NCBI GenBank assembly: GCA_937983015.1
Contig: CALKAK010000038.1
Coordinates: 1 to 30,468 of the forward strand
Direction of reading: 5' to 3'
Length of the DNA: 30,468 bases
From: an uncultured Bacillaceae bacterium
Lineage (GTDB): Bacteria; Bacillota; Bacilli; Bacillales; Caldibacillaceae
The translations under genes and the position numbers were made by a program. This document shows positions 1-8,570 of the stretch, piece by piece. How positions within the stretch are numbered: the stretch's first letter is position 1; each line of letters opens with the position of its first letter. The notes under the pieces are model-generated. The model did not search any database and was not told where the DNA came from. It saw nothing but the letters and a program-made list of their open reading frames with translations.

Positions 1-7
1 ATTATTG

Positions 8-35
8 TTGTTTGTTTTATTATTTATATTATAAT
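8..35 (+). promoter_or_regulatory. weak putative sigma-A promoter for the MFS gene
   Basis: A TTGTTT box at 8-13 and a perfect TATAAT at 30-35 are separated by 16 nt. The surroundings are extremely AT-rich, so chance matches are likely. If it is real, the transcript would begin near 42 and would include the hairpin at 61-95 before the MFS start. Confidence 0.3.
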
Positions 36-60
36 AATAATCAAATTATTTTTTAATAAC

Positions 61-95
61 GCATAATTCCAGGCGACCAGGGGATTATGCTTTTT
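61..95 (+). terminator. terminator-like hairpin ahead of the MFS gene
   Basis: Left arm 61-70 (GCATAATTCC) pairs with 81-90 (GGGATTATGC) over 10 bp with one G-T wobble. The loop is 10 nt and TTTTTC follows. It could end a gene lying left of the window, or act as an attenuator in the MFS leader. Confidence 0.6.
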
Positions 96-130
96 CTGTA
101 CAAATTAAGCACGAAGGTGGGAGAAAGAAA

Positions 131-1381
131 TTGGAGAACAAGGTGGAAGCGGCACAAACGAAGGAGTTTTCTATTCCCGTTAAACGGAATATGTCATTAT
201 TAGTGAGCACGGTTTCTTTAGAAGCAATTGCCGATGCGATTTTTACCCTTTGCCTGGCCTGGTTCGTCCTTGAGCGAACAGGTTCTGCTCTCGTGACATC
301 TACCATTACCGCCATTCGTTATATCGTCAATATCTTTGCCGGGCCATTGATCGGCGTTTTTGTCGATCGTACTCAGCCGAAAAAGGCGATGGTCAGATCT
401 TATATCGTCTTGGCTCTCATTGGAATGATCTTAATATTTTTCTACATATTTTTGGAAGATTGGATTGTATTTGCAATAATGGCCATGGTCATTTTAAACG
501 ATGTCGCGCAGACGTTCATTCGTCCTTCCCAAAGGCGGACTTTACCCGACTTAGTCGGTGAAGAGCGGATTGTGATCATAAATGGGTATATGAATTCTGC
601 CGCACAGGGCGGCGCTTTACTCGGACGGGCGGTAGGCGGAATTTTGCTTTCTTTAATCGGTCTAGTTGGTGTAATGCTTACCCACTCGTTCATCTTTTTA
701 CTGGCAGCTTTATTTGCATCTTGGCTAGTCCTTCCCAAACAAGAAAGCTCGGTTGCAGGAATGAACGGTAAGGCAAAGGGTAGATTTTGGGATGAATTTA
801 AGGATGGGGCAAAATTACTGGTTAAACATCGTGTCTTATTTCATCTAACATTGATCAATCTCGGAATCAATTTTGTAACTGTCGGGCATTTGTACATGGT
901 ACTGTTGAAAAGACAATACGGAGCAAATGCAGCCCAATTTGGACTTTTAGAAGCGACCGGGATGGCCACGGCGATTGTCGGAGGATTAGTGGTCGGTCGC
1001 CTGGTGAAAAAAATGAAACCGATCTATTCATTGAGCATTGGGCTACTGGTTGGTGGGGTAAGTCTTGCCCTCTTTGGGGTTTTTGATCAATTGATCTATG
1101 CTTTCATATTACAGATTGTCGATACATTTGCATCATTATTTTATATCGTCACGTTCCATACTCTATTAATTACGCTCGTGAAACCGGAATTTCGAGCGAG
1201 AATTGATACACTGGTAGTCAGCATTTCTTCATTTGCTATGCCTTTATCTATTTTCATAACGGGTTTTCTCGCGGATATCATAGCGGTTCGGTATTTGTTT
1301 TATTTCACGGGACTATGGGGAATCTTGATGTGGTTCATCCTGATATTAAATAAAGAGGTTCGCAAACTGGAAAAGGTTTGA
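131..1381 (+). CDS. MFS transporter, probable drug or metabolite efflux pump
   Basis: Membrane protein of 416 aa with about 12 hydrophobic segments. The loop GVFVDRTQPKK near residues 76-86 matches the MFS loop-2/3 motif (G-x3-D-R-x3-K). The length suits a 12-helix MFS pump of the macrolide-efflux-like type. The chosen start is TTG at 131, behind AAGGTGGGAG; the next in-frame ATG (191) lacks a comparable binding site. A terminator follows at 1411-1446. The next gene on the same strand carries an ArsR-type helix-turn-helix and could regulate it, but that is inferred from position only. The substrate cannot be told from the sequence. Confidence 0.88.
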   Translation: MENKVEAAQTKEFSIPVKRNMSLLVSTVSLEAIADAIFTLCLAWFVLERTGSALVTSTITAIRYIVNIFAGPLIGVFVDRTQPKKAMVRSYIVLALIGMILIFFYIFLEDWIVFAIMAMVILNDVAQTFIRPSQRRTLPDLVGEERIVIINGYMNSAAQGGALLGRAVGGILLSLIGLVGVMLTHSFIFLLAALFASWLVLPKQESSVAGMNGKAKGRFWDEFKDGAKLLVKHRVLFHLTLINLGINFVTVGHLYMVLLKRQYGANAAQFGLLEATGMATAIVGGLVVGRLVKKMKPIYSLSIGLLVGGVSLALFGVFDQLIYAFILQIVDTFASLFYIVTFHTLLITLVKPEFRARIDTLVVSISSFAMPLSIFITGFLADIIAVRYLFYFTGLWGILMWFILILNKEVRKLEKV

Positions 1382-1410
1382 TATAAATAGTGAAATCTTT
1401 TTTTCCATTC

Positions 1411-1446
1411 ACTCACAGCATGACGATTAGCTGTGGGTTTTATTTT
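1411..1446 (+). terminator. intrinsic terminator after the MFS gene
   Basis: ACTCACAGC (1411-1419) pairs with GCTGTGGGT (1430-1438) across a 10-nt loop. A T-rich tail (TTTTATTTT) follows. Confidence 0.75.
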
Positions 1447-1553
1447 GAGTAAAATATTTTTAAATTTTCGATAATTAGTATTGATTTTTTTAAGTTGATT
1501 TATTATTATTGGTATAACTAATATCCGAATATTGAATAAATGAATATTGGGGA

Positions 1554-2693
1554 ATGACTATGAGGCATTTTTTCATCATGACGTATCCAAAAACGAAATT
1601 CAGGATTGAGTCATCGTTAGGGATTAGTTTACTAACGAATATTCAACTCGTTGATTATTTTTTGAATACCACAACGGATGAGACACAGGAAATAAAAAAC
1701 TTAGCAAAGCGTTTACCTGATGATGTTAAAGAAAATCTATGGATTTTACGAACAGTTTTTGCCCATGGAGTTATTTTGCGAGATTTTTACATCAGGAATA
1801 CGGACAAAATCGATCACGAATGGGAGGGGTTTATCGGCTGGTGGGAGAGGTTAAATGAAGATCAAGTACTCGATTTGATCATTTTGGGAATTGTAGAAGC
1901 GATGGAATACTATCGCACCAATATGCGTCCGCTACCTGATGTCGAGGAGACTTTAAAAGGTGTTCGCCTGGACGAAGAAGAACTGCTGGACTTCACGAAT
2001 CGTAAAAATGCTTTACGGGCCGTTTTACAGAGTTGGTCTGTTAAAAATGTTGAGGAAATCCTGCCAATTTACCTAGATCTCCACGAAATGAAAGAAAGAA
2101 TTATCCGTTTGCTTAAAGAATTCTGGGCATATTGCTTTCATGATGTGTGGAACCAAAGTAAAAAATGTATAGCAGAATGGATTGACAAGCATCACCATCT
2201 TGTAAAACGGTCCCATGCGACGAATGTGGAAGCCATTTACCAAATTACTGGCTTGTATCCGGACTCAAAGGAAACCGCTCGTATTAATCGAGCAGAATAT
2301 TTAACTTTTGTACCGGTACCGAATATGGGGCGATTGCTTACCATTGGCGAATTTGAGCGACGAATCTATCTTATGTTTGAACCGGTGGGTAAAGTTGAAT
2401 CAGATGAAAGTTTCAAGATTCATGGTGAAAATGAGTACCTCGTAGCATTTGAAGGATTAGGTGATACGACAAGAATACAAATCATTCAATTACTGGCGAC
2501 CCATAAAGAAATGTACGCTCAGCAGATTGTCAAAGAGCTAGGATTAAGTCAAAGTACGGTCTCTCGTCATTTAAATCACTTGCAACAGGCTAATCTTGTA
2601 ACGTTTCGTCAGGATGGAAATACAAAATATTATTCCATTAATAAAACAGCCATTCAAAAAATGGTCCAAGTACTGGAAACATTTTTGCAATAA
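1554..2693 (+). CDS. long protein with C-terminal ArsR-type winged helix-turn-helix
   Basis: 379 aa, three to four times the length of a stand-alone ArsR repressor. The last ~85 residues form a typical ArsR winged helix: GLGDTTRIQIIQLLATHKEM, then QQIVKELGLSQSTVSRHLNHL as helix-turn-helix, then a wing around FRQDGNTKYYSI. The first ~280 residues are soluble, helix-rich and charged, with no motif I recognise; they probably bind an effector. No CxC-type metal-binding motif is visible in the helix-turn-helix domain. ATG at 1554 was used, though the binding site (TTGGGG) is weak and ATG 1560 or 1578 are alternatives. GAATATTG occurs twice just upstream with a 7-nt spacer and may be an autoregulatory site. 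Confidence 0.8.
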   Translation: MTMRHFFIMTYPKTKFRIESSLGISLLTNIQLVDYFLNTTTDETQEIKNLAKRLPDDVKENLWILRTVFAHGVILRDFYIRNTDKIDHEWEGFIGWWERLNEDQVLDLIILGIVEAMEYYRTNMRPLPDVEETLKGVRLDEEELLDFTNRKNALRAVLQSWSVKNVEEILPIYLDLHEMKERIIRLLKEFWAYCFHDVWNQSKKCIAEWIDKHHHLVKRSHATNVEAIYQITGLYPDSKETARINRAEYLTFVPVPNMGRLLTIGEFERRIYLMFEPVGKVESDESFKIHGENEYLVAFEGLGDTTRIQIIQLLATHKEMYAQQIVKELGLSQSTVSRHLNHLQQANLVTFRQDGNTKYYSINKTAIQKMVQVLETFLQ

Positions 2694-2828
2694 ATGCCTT
2701 TGTTTCGTTACGGGTATGGGAAAAGGATTCGTCAATTCGTCCCGGCGCTGTTTTTAGATGGGACTGTTCTATATATTTTTAAAACGGGGATAAAAAATTT
2801 TATATTAATTGGAAGGGAGAAAGTAGAT

Positions 2829-3203
2829 ATGGGGAATTTCCAAGTTCAAAAGTTGAATTTGGTTGTAGTGTACGTAAAGGATATTGAACGCTCCGTGGAT
2901 TTTTACAAGAATGTATTGCATTTACAAGAAGATGAAGTTGAAGATGGAATGGCCTTTTTTTCGCTTGGAAGTGGAGAGGATCAAGTAACTCTGATGTTAC
3001 ACATCGCAGACGAACCGACACCGGTTGATTACGGGGTCGCCATTGAGTTTTTGGTAGATGATGTCGAAGAGGCCGTTACATCAATCAGGGAAGCCGGCGG
3101 TACAATTATACAAGAACCGATTGACCGCGAATGGGGTGTGAAAGAAGCGATTATTGCCGATCCGGATGGTCATAAAATCTGGCTTGTTACGCCCTTACAA
3201 TAA
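2829..3203 (+). CDS. VOC (glyoxalase/bleomycin-resistance fold) protein
   Basis: 124 aa with the two beta-alpha-beta-beta-beta halves of a VOC domain: an N-terminal VVVYVKDIERSVDFYKNVL strand-helix unit and a C-terminal repeat ending in ADPDGHKIWLV, the usual end of this fold. Start is ATG 2829 behind GGAAGGGAG; the open frame runs back to 2694 but that stretch has no suitable binding site. Members include glyoxalases, dioxygenases and thiol-transfer resistance proteins. The substrate cannot be assigned here. Confidence 0.85.
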   Translation: MGNFQVQKLNLVVVYVKDIERSVDFYKNVLHLQEDEVEDGMAFFSLGSGEDQVTLMLHIADEPTPVDYGVAIEFLVDDVEEAVTSIREAGGTIIQEPIDREWGVKEAIIADPDGHKIWLVTPLQ

Positions 3204-3260
3204 TCCATTTAAAAAATTCTTAACTGAAGAACCAACCGAACTAGAAGCAGGTGAACTAGC

Positions 3261-3968
3261 GTGAAAATTTATGGCGGGCGTGCAGGGATAAATTCAGTCG
3301 TTTTTTCTGGAAAAACGTACCACGTAAAAGCTATATTAAGGAAAGGTAAGATCGTTACGAAAACCTGGCCGAAAAAAAGATTACGGAAAACTTCCCGTTT
3401 ACTTAATAAAATCCCTTTTATACGCGGTCTTATAATTATACTGGATCTGTTCTTAGATTATTGGAAAATATTCATCTTATTAGCAGGATTTTGGCTTTTG
3501 AACTATTTTTTATTGGCTGAAAGTAGATGGGCAAACCGTTATCTGATTAATGAAACGGATTCTTTTCTTGTTCTTTTGTTGGTTTTCTGCCTCATCAGTA
3601 TCGTTATAAAGATTACTCCCTTGAGTAAATACCATGCCGCTGAACATATGGTAGCTAATGCTTATGTGAAGAAGCAGGATTTATCTTTAAAATCCATTAA
3701 GAAACAACCGCGTACGCATGATCATTGTGGAACCAATTTATTTATCTGTTTTCTCATTAGCTATGGAATACTGTCGCTTTTTATCCAGATTCCGTGGGAA
3801 ATTTTGTCCTTTCTTGCCTGGTGCATAGGCTTTGAGTTGTGGCGTAATGAACCGAATTATATCTGGCCGGTTATACTTGCGGTTAGCAAATCCATACAAT
3901 ATCTTCTTTTGATAAAGAAACCAGATAGCAAACATATACAAGTAGCTGTTGCCGCTCTTCTGAATTAA
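3261..3968 (+). CDS. DUF1385 membrane protein (YqhQ-like, divergent)
   Basis: 235 aa. It begins with YGGRAGINSVVFSGKTYHVKAIL, matching the YGGQAVxEGVMF start of YqhQ-type proteins. It has the later signature KYHAAEHMVANAY...RTHDHCGTN, where YqhQ has KYHGAEHKxIxAY...RLHxRCGT. Several hydrophobic helices lie in the middle and at the C-terminus. It is shorter than YqhQ (about 318 aa), and the conserved EG after the first motif is replaced by NS, so it is a divergent paralogue. GTG start at 3261 behind GCAGGTGA. Function of the family is unknown. Confidence 0.75.
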   Translation: MKIYGGRAGINSVVFSGKTYHVKAILRKGKIVTKTWPKKRLRKTSRLLNKIPFIRGLIIILDLFLDYWKIFILLAGFWLLNYFLLAESRWANRYLINETDSFLVLLLVFCLISIVIKITPLSKYHAAEHMVANAYVKKQDLSLKSIKKQPRTHDHCGTNLFICFLISYGILSLFIQIPWEILSFLAWCIGFELWRNEPNYIWPVILAVSKSIQYLLLIKKPDSKHIQVAVAALLN

Positions 3969-4085
3969 AGGAGGTTGAAGAGGCGCGAAAGTGAGCGGAT
4001 AAGCATTGTTGGTGGTGCGAACCATGTTACCTGAAGGGAATGTCGCTAAGAAAAATTGGAGATTTAAAAAAATCATACTAGTACC

Positions 4086-4114
4086 TTGCATTATACAGTA
4101 CTGTGTGGTATATT
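4086..4114 (+). promoter_or_regulatory. promoter of the padR operon
   Basis: TTGCAT (4086-4091), a 17-nt spacer and TATATT (4109-4114). The spacer contains the palindrome ACAGTACTGT (4095-4104), so a repressor bound there would block RNA polymerase. Confidence 0.65.
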
Positions 4115-4166
4115 ATTGCCACATGGTATTTTATTTACCCTAGTACTGTGTAATGAACAGTACTGA
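4095..4166 (+). promoter_or_regulatory. repeated AGTACTGT operator sites, probably for the PadR protein
   Basis: Three related sites: ACAGTACTGT at 4095-4104 in the promoter spacer, TAGTACTGT at 4141-4149, and ACAGTACTGA at 4157-4166 just before the padR binding site. PadR regulators usually repress their own operons through inverted repeats around the promoter, so autorepression is the likely reading. Confidence 0.6.
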
Positions 4167-4179
4167 AAGGAGAGACATA

Positions 4180-4503
4180 ATGAACACGCAGTTTAAAAAG
4201 GGTGTGTTAGAACTATGTGTACTGGCGTTATTGAATAAACAAGATCGCTATGGTTATGAACTCGTGCAAAGGATATCTACACAAATTGAAATTACGGAAG
4301 GATCAGTTTATCCATTATTACGCCGCTTAAAAAAAGAAGGGTATTTAACAACATATTTGCAGGAATCAACGGAAGGGCCACCACGAAAATATTACCAGTT
4401 AACGGATCAAGGGAAATCCCATCTTTTCAATTTGTATCGGGAATGGAAACAATTTGCCGACGGTGTCTCGCAAATTTTAAAGGAAGGTGTTGGCGATGAA
4501 TAA
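4180..4503 (+). CDS. PadR family transcriptional regulator
   Basis: 107 aa, the normal size of a short PadR regulator. It shows the PadR winged helix: LALLNKQDRYGYELVQRIS, ITEGSVYPLLRRLKKEGYL and the wing GPPRKYYQLTDQGK. Start is ATG 4180 behind AAAGGAGAG; the frame is open back to 4153, but that part overlaps the operator. The stop overlaps the start of the DUF1700 gene by 8 nt. PadR next to DUF1700 and DUF4097 genes is a recurrent Gram-positive arrangement, often linked to envelope stress. The inducer is unknown. Confidence 0.9.
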   Translation: MNTQFKKGVLELCVLALLNKQDRYGYELVQRISTQIEITEGSVYPLLRRLKKEGYLTTYLQESTEGPPRKYYQLTDQGKSHLFNLYREWKQFADGVSQILKEGVGDE

Positions 4504-5056
4504 GGATCAGTTCTTACAGATATTAAGTAATGGTTTAAAAAAACTTCCTGCGGAAGAACGGGAAGATATTATTCGTGATTTTCAAGAACATTTCCAGATG
4601 GGAAATCAGGAAGGTAAAACTGAAGAAGAAATCGCAAAATCGCTCGGATCGCCGAAACAAATCGCCAGAGAATTGGTCGCAACTTACCAGGTGGAAAAAG
4701 TTTCGGAGAAGGTCACCTTTAGTAACGTTTTACGAGCGACATGGGCGGTTATCGGGTTAGGGTTTTTCAATTTGACGATTGTGTTGGGACCTTTTCTTGC
4801 GCTGGTCGGAATTATTGTAGGTGGCTGGTTCACAGGGATTTCCTTTGCATTATCACCCGTTCTCGTTCTTTTAAATTTGCTAATCGCCCCGGGAACTTTT
4901 TCGCTATTTGAAATGTTTTTATCCATTGCCTTTTGTGGGTTTGGCTTATTGCTTGTAATCGGAATGTTTTACTTGACGAAAGGCTTAATAAAACTCTTTA
5001 TTCGTTATTTAAAATTCAATATAAATTTGGTTAAAGGTGGTTTGAAAGATGAGTAA
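4496..5056 (+). CDS. DUF1700 (HAAS domain) membrane protein
   Basis: 186 aa. The N-terminal ~65 residues are a charged helical domain (MNKDQFLQILSNGLKKLPAE... EEIAKSLGSPKQIARELV) typical of DUF1700/HAAS proteins. Three to four hydrophobic segments follow. Start is ATG 4496 within ATGAATAA, overlapping the padR stop, so translation is probably coupled. It also overlaps the next gene by 8 nt. Members are encoded beside PadR regulators and are thought to work with them; the mechanism is not established. Confidence 0.87.
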   Translation: MNKDQFLQILSNGLKKLPAEEREDIIRDFQEHFQMGNQEGKTEEEIAKSLGSPKQIARELVATYQVEKVSEKVTFSNVLRATWAVIGLGFFNLTIVLGPFLALVGIIVGGWFTGISFALSPVLVLLNLLIAPGTFSLFEMFLSIAFCGFGLLLVIGMFYLTKGLIKLFIRYLKFNINLVKGGLKDE

Positions 5057-5855
5057 AATCAAAACGATTATCATTGCTGGTTTTATCCTAATTGCGATAG
5101 GTGTCATTGGCAGTATCTTGACTTATCAAATCATGGATATCAATCCTGAAACAAAAACAGAGACAATATCCGGCGAAAAAATCATGAATGTGGAGATAAA
5201 ATCCAACAACGCAGATATAAAGATTATTCCGGTAAAAAACACATCTGAAATAACGGTGGAATTAACGGTCCCAAAAACAAAATCGCGATATAACAAACTG
5301 GATATCCTTGCGGAAGACGACACGCTTATGATCCAAACGGTTTATAAAAGTTCGCTGCGGTTTTTCAATATTGGCTTATTTGATAGTCCTCGTGTTTTAA
5401 CCATTTATTTACCGGAAAAGATGTACCAATCATTGTACTTAAATGCGGACAACGGCGATCTGGAAATGAGTGAACTGGCGTTTAATGAGATTCAACTTGA
5501 TTCGGATAATGGAAATATAGAAATGGAAAATATAACATCGGAAACGATTAGTATAAATGCCAATAATGGTGACGTTGAGCTCGTACATGTTGATGGCGCA
5601 ATTACGCTAATATCCAATAATGGCAATGTTACGATGAAAACCAAAACTTTAGATCGTTCTTTTGATTGGGATGTCATTAATGGCGATGTTCTTATCGTGA
5701 CAGAAACCGAACCGACGAATGCCGTACTGGATTTACACACGCGAAATGGCAGGATCTCGGTATTCGACCGCGATGATTGGAAGGGTATCGTAGGCGATGG
5801 CGAGCACTTACTGAAAATTAGGTTGGATAACGGAAATATTGAAATTAGACAATGA
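5049..5855 (+). CDS. DUF4097 family membrane-anchored beta-helix protein
   Basis: 268 aa. One N-terminal hydrophobic helix (about residues 5-27) anchors an extracytoplasmic domain. This domain has repeated short turns, NADNGD, DSDNGN, NANNGD, ISNNGN, VINGD, TRNGR and LDNGN, spaced about 17-24 residues apart, as in the DUF4097 beta-solenoid. It is the third gene of the padR operon, overlaps DUF1700 and is followed by a terminator at 5943-5975. A surface or envelope role is inferred from topology. Confidence 0.85.
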   Translation: MSKIKTIIIAGFILIAIGVIGSILTYQIMDINPETKTETISGEKIMNVEIKSNNADIKIIPVKNTSEITVELTVPKTKSRYNKLDILAEDDTLMIQTVYKSSLRFFNIGLFDSPRVLTIYLPEKMYQSLYLNADNGDLEMSELAFNEIQLDSDNGNIEMENITSETISINANNGDVELVHVDGAITLISNNGNVTMKTKTLDRSFDWDVINGDVLIVTETEPTNAVLDLHTRNGRISVFDRDDWKGIVGDGEHLLKIRLDNGNIEIRQ

Positions 5856-5942
5856 TGGTCTGCACGTTAAAAACGACATAAGCGATGTAAAATATATAAG
5901 TCAGGATGATTGTGGATTAACAAATGTATTATTTTACCGATC

Positions 5943-5975
5943 AACTCGCATCTTTTTCAAGATGTGAGTTTTTTT
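5943..5975 (+). terminator. terminator of the padR operon
   Basis: AACTCGCATCTT (5943-5954) and AAGATGTGAGTT (5959-5970) form a 12-bp stem with one wobble and a TTTC loop, followed by a run of T. Confidence 0.9.
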
Positions 5976-6060
5976 ATTTTGGAAAAATATAGAGTCACCA
6001 TTTGTTATGATTAAATTGAAGGGACATCGGTCGGTAAATTTTATTAAGGTAGGTGGGAAC

Positions 6061-6969
6061 ATGCCTTATTTTGAACCGGGATATTTACAGTTATATCGGA
6101 AAGGTGTGCTAAAAGAACGGATTGCGAAAGCCGAGAAGCACCTTGCGCGATGTCGACTTTGTCCCCATGAATGTGGTATTGATCGTACGATAGGAATGGG
6201 ATTTTGTCGCACAAGGGATCGAACGAGTGTGTCAAGCTATGGACCGCATTTTGGTGAAGAGGATGTTCTAGTAGGCTATCGTGGTTCTGGAACCATATTT
6301 TTCGCCAATTGCAATATGCGTTGCGTTTATTGTCAAAACTACGAAATTAGTTTCTGCGGTAGAGGAAAAGAAGTAACGAATGAAGAATTGGCCGAAATCA
6401 TGCTTCGTCTACAAAATGATTACCGCTGTCATAATATTAACCTGGTGACACCTACTCATGTCGTTCCAAATATCCTTGCGGGACTTAATATAGCAATACA
6501 AAAAGGACTCCGTATACCACTGGTTTATAATACGAGCGGATATGAGCGGATTGAAACTTTGAAGATTTTGGACGGGATTATCGATATTTATATGCCCGAT
6601 TTCAAATATTGGGATCCTGAACGGGGAAGAAACTACTCGAAAGTGGCTAATTATTCAGAGCGGGCAAAAAAAGCATTGATCGAGATGGACCGTCAGGTGG
6701 GAGGGTTGAAAGTCGATGACAGAGGGATTGCCTATCGAGGTCTATTAATAAGACATTTAGTTCTCCCGGGTGGGCTGGATGATACAAAGAAAATTTTACG
6801 ATTTATACGAGAAAATCTTTCTCCGGATTGTTTGGTGAACGTAATGGGACAATATTTCCCCGCACATCAAGCATACAAATATGAAGAATTGAATAGGCGG
6901 ATTACTTATGAGGAATTACACGAAGCTCGTACCTTTGCCAGAGAACTAGGATTAAATCTAGCGGAATAA
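6061..6969 (+). CDS. radical SAM protein, PflX/pyruvate-formate-lyase-activating-enzyme-like (COG1313)
   Basis: 302 aa. The radical SAM cluster motif CNMRCVYC has Cys at residues 84, 88 and 91. A separate N-terminal group C31-x2-C34-x3-C38...C49 (CRLCPHECGIDR...GFCR) is typical of the PflX branch. NTSGYE and PDFKYW, shared by this branch, follow. Start is ATG 6061 behind AGGTAGGTGGG; the frame extends to 6007 without a good binding site. No glycyl-radical enzyme gene is adjacent, so the substrate is unknown. It stands alone, between the padR terminator and the bidirectional hairpin at 7071-7117. Confidence 0.88.
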   Translation: MPYFEPGYLQLYRKGVLKERIAKAEKHLARCRLCPHECGIDRTIGMGFCRTRDRTSVSSYGPHFGEEDVLVGYRGSGTIFFANCNMRCVYCQNYEISFCGRGKEVTNEELAEIMLRLQNDYRCHNINLVTPTHVVPNILAGLNIAIQKGLRIPLVYNTSGYERIETLKILDGIIDIYMPDFKYWDPERGRNYSKVANYSERAKKALIEMDRQVGGLKVDDRGIAYRGLLIRHLVLPGGLDDTKKILRFIRENLSPDCLVNVMGQYFPAHQAYKYEELNRRITYEELHEARTFARELGLNLAE

Positions 6970-7070
6970 AAATATTAAATAAGTCTGTTGGATTACCAGG
7001 AAAATAAATCGTTGCAAATTTTTCATCCTGTTCGTTCATCCCCCTATAACACCTTCGGAAAGACACAGGC

Positions 7071-7117
7071 AATAATTATGGCTACCAAATATATTAAGGT
7101 AGCCATAATTATTTTTT
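7071..7117. terminator. convergent terminator between the radical SAM gene and hutI
   Basis: A perfect 16-bp inverted repeat, AATAATTATGGCTACC (7071-7086) and GGTAGCCATAATTATT (7098-7113), with an 11-nt loop. Six T follow on the + strand; the minus-strand tail is weaker. Confidence 0.85.
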
Positions 7118-7167
7118 AAAATATTAAGTTTTTGATCAACAAAACATTACCACAAAACCAATTTTTA

Positions 7168-8439
7168 TTAATTTGTAAGTAAAACCCCATCTTTTACAAC
7201 GGGAATGCCGTTTTTAATAACCGTGTCAACATGGTTCATCCCGTATTGATAAGAAAGAAATAAATAATTTGGCACATTGAAAATAACGATATCCGCTTTT
7301 TTTCCAGGTTCAAGACTGCCGACTTCCTGTGCCCGACCGATGGCGTGGGCGGCATTGATCGTAGATGCGGTGATGACTTCTTCGGGAGTCATGCCCATTT
7401 TCAGACAGGCTAAATTCATGATGATTTGTAGTGATAATGTTGGTGAAGATCCGGGATTGGAATCGGTGGATAAAGCTACCGGTACCCCCCGTTCGATCAT
7501 TTTCCGTGCCGGTGCGTATTCAGCCATTAAGAAAAAGGCTGTACCCGGTAATAACACTCCGATGATACCGGCTTCGGCCAGCTTCTCAATGCCTTCATCA
7601 GAAGCTTTTAACAAATGGTCAGCAGAGATGGCACCGACTTCAGCGGCCAGTTCCGCACCACCATAAGGTTCGATTTCGTCCGCGTGAATTTTCGGGGGCA
7701 AACCATGACGTTTTCCGGCTTCCAAAATCCTGCGCGATTGTTCAGGAGTAAAGACCCCTTTTTCGCAAAAGACATCGTTGAATTCTGCCAGCCCTGATTC
7801 AGCAACCACAGGAATCATTCCCTCGATGATCAATTCGACGAACCGGTCGGGTTGATCTTTATATTCATCAGGAATTGCGTGGGCTCCCATAAAAGTGGGA
7901 ACGATATCGATTGGGTGATCGACATTTAATTGATGAATGACTTGTAATTGTTTAAGTTCATGTTCGAGTGTCAGACCGTAACCACTTTTGATTTCTACCG
8001 TCGTGACGCCGTGAAGTAAGAAAGTATCCAGGCGATTTTTCGTTTCTGCATAGATCTGGGCAAAACTTGCTTGTCGGGTAGCCCGGGTGGTGGCGTGAAT
8101 ACCACCACCGGCATTCATGATGTCCATATAACTTTTTCCTCTTAAACGCATGGCATATTCCTGCTCTCGTGAACCGGCATATACAAGGTGGGTATGGGGG
8201 TCGATCAGGCCTGGTGTCACGATTTTTCCCCGAGCGGAAATCTTTACTGCTTTTTCAATTTGGTCCCTATATTGATCGCGCAGAGCTGAATCTTTCCCTA
8301 CAGCGACAATCTTTTCACCCTGGATGAATACGCTACCATCTTCGATAATATGCAGTTTTTTCATTTCTTCTTTTTTCGCCGGAGTTTCCGAGAATCCCCC
8401 TACGGTTATTACCTGGTTGGCATTATGAATATATAGCAT
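7168..8439 (-). CDS. hutI: imidazolonepropionase
   Basis: 423 aa amidohydrolase that opens imidazolone-5-propionate to N-formimino-L-glutamate in histidine catabolism. The metal motif DPHTHLVYAGSREQEYAMR has His82 and His84. Also present are MNAGGGIHATTRATR, HADEIEPYGGAELAAEV, SADHLL and STDSNPGSSP, all typical of HutI. Length matches the family. Start ATG 8439 follows GGAAG. It is the last gene of the hut block, and 131 nt separate it from hutU. The usual Bacillus order places hutI before hutG, so this block is rearranged. Confidence 0.96.
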   Translation of the reverse strand: MLYIHNANQVITVGGFSETPAKKEEMKKLHIIEDGSVFIQGEKIVAVGKDSALRDQYRDQIEKAVKISARGKIVTPGLIDPHTHLVYAGSREQEYAMRLRGKSYMDIMNAGGGIHATTRATRQASFAQIYAETKNRLDTFLLHGVTTVEIKSGYGLTLEHELKQLQVIHQLNVDHPIDIVPTFMGAHAIPDEYKDQPDRFVELIIEGMIPVVAESGLAEFNDVFCEKGVFTPEQSRRILEAGKRHGLPPKIHADEIEPYGGAELAAEVGAISADHLLKASDEGIEKLAEAGIIGVLLPGTAFFLMAEYAPARKMIERGVPVALSTDSNPGSSPTLSLQIIMNLACLKMGMTPEEVITASTINAAHAIGRAQEVGSLEPGKKADIVIFNVPNYLFLSYQYGMNHVDTVIKNGIPVVKDGVLLTN

Positions 8440-8570
8440 TTTACAAATCTTCCTTTCTATCCATAAGTGCGCGAGATTTGGATTTTGGTAAGGGGTTATA
8501 AGACGTTGATCGTTCAGCTGTTTACAACTAGAAGCTGTACATTTGAGGAAACGTTCTTTGTTTGCAATAT

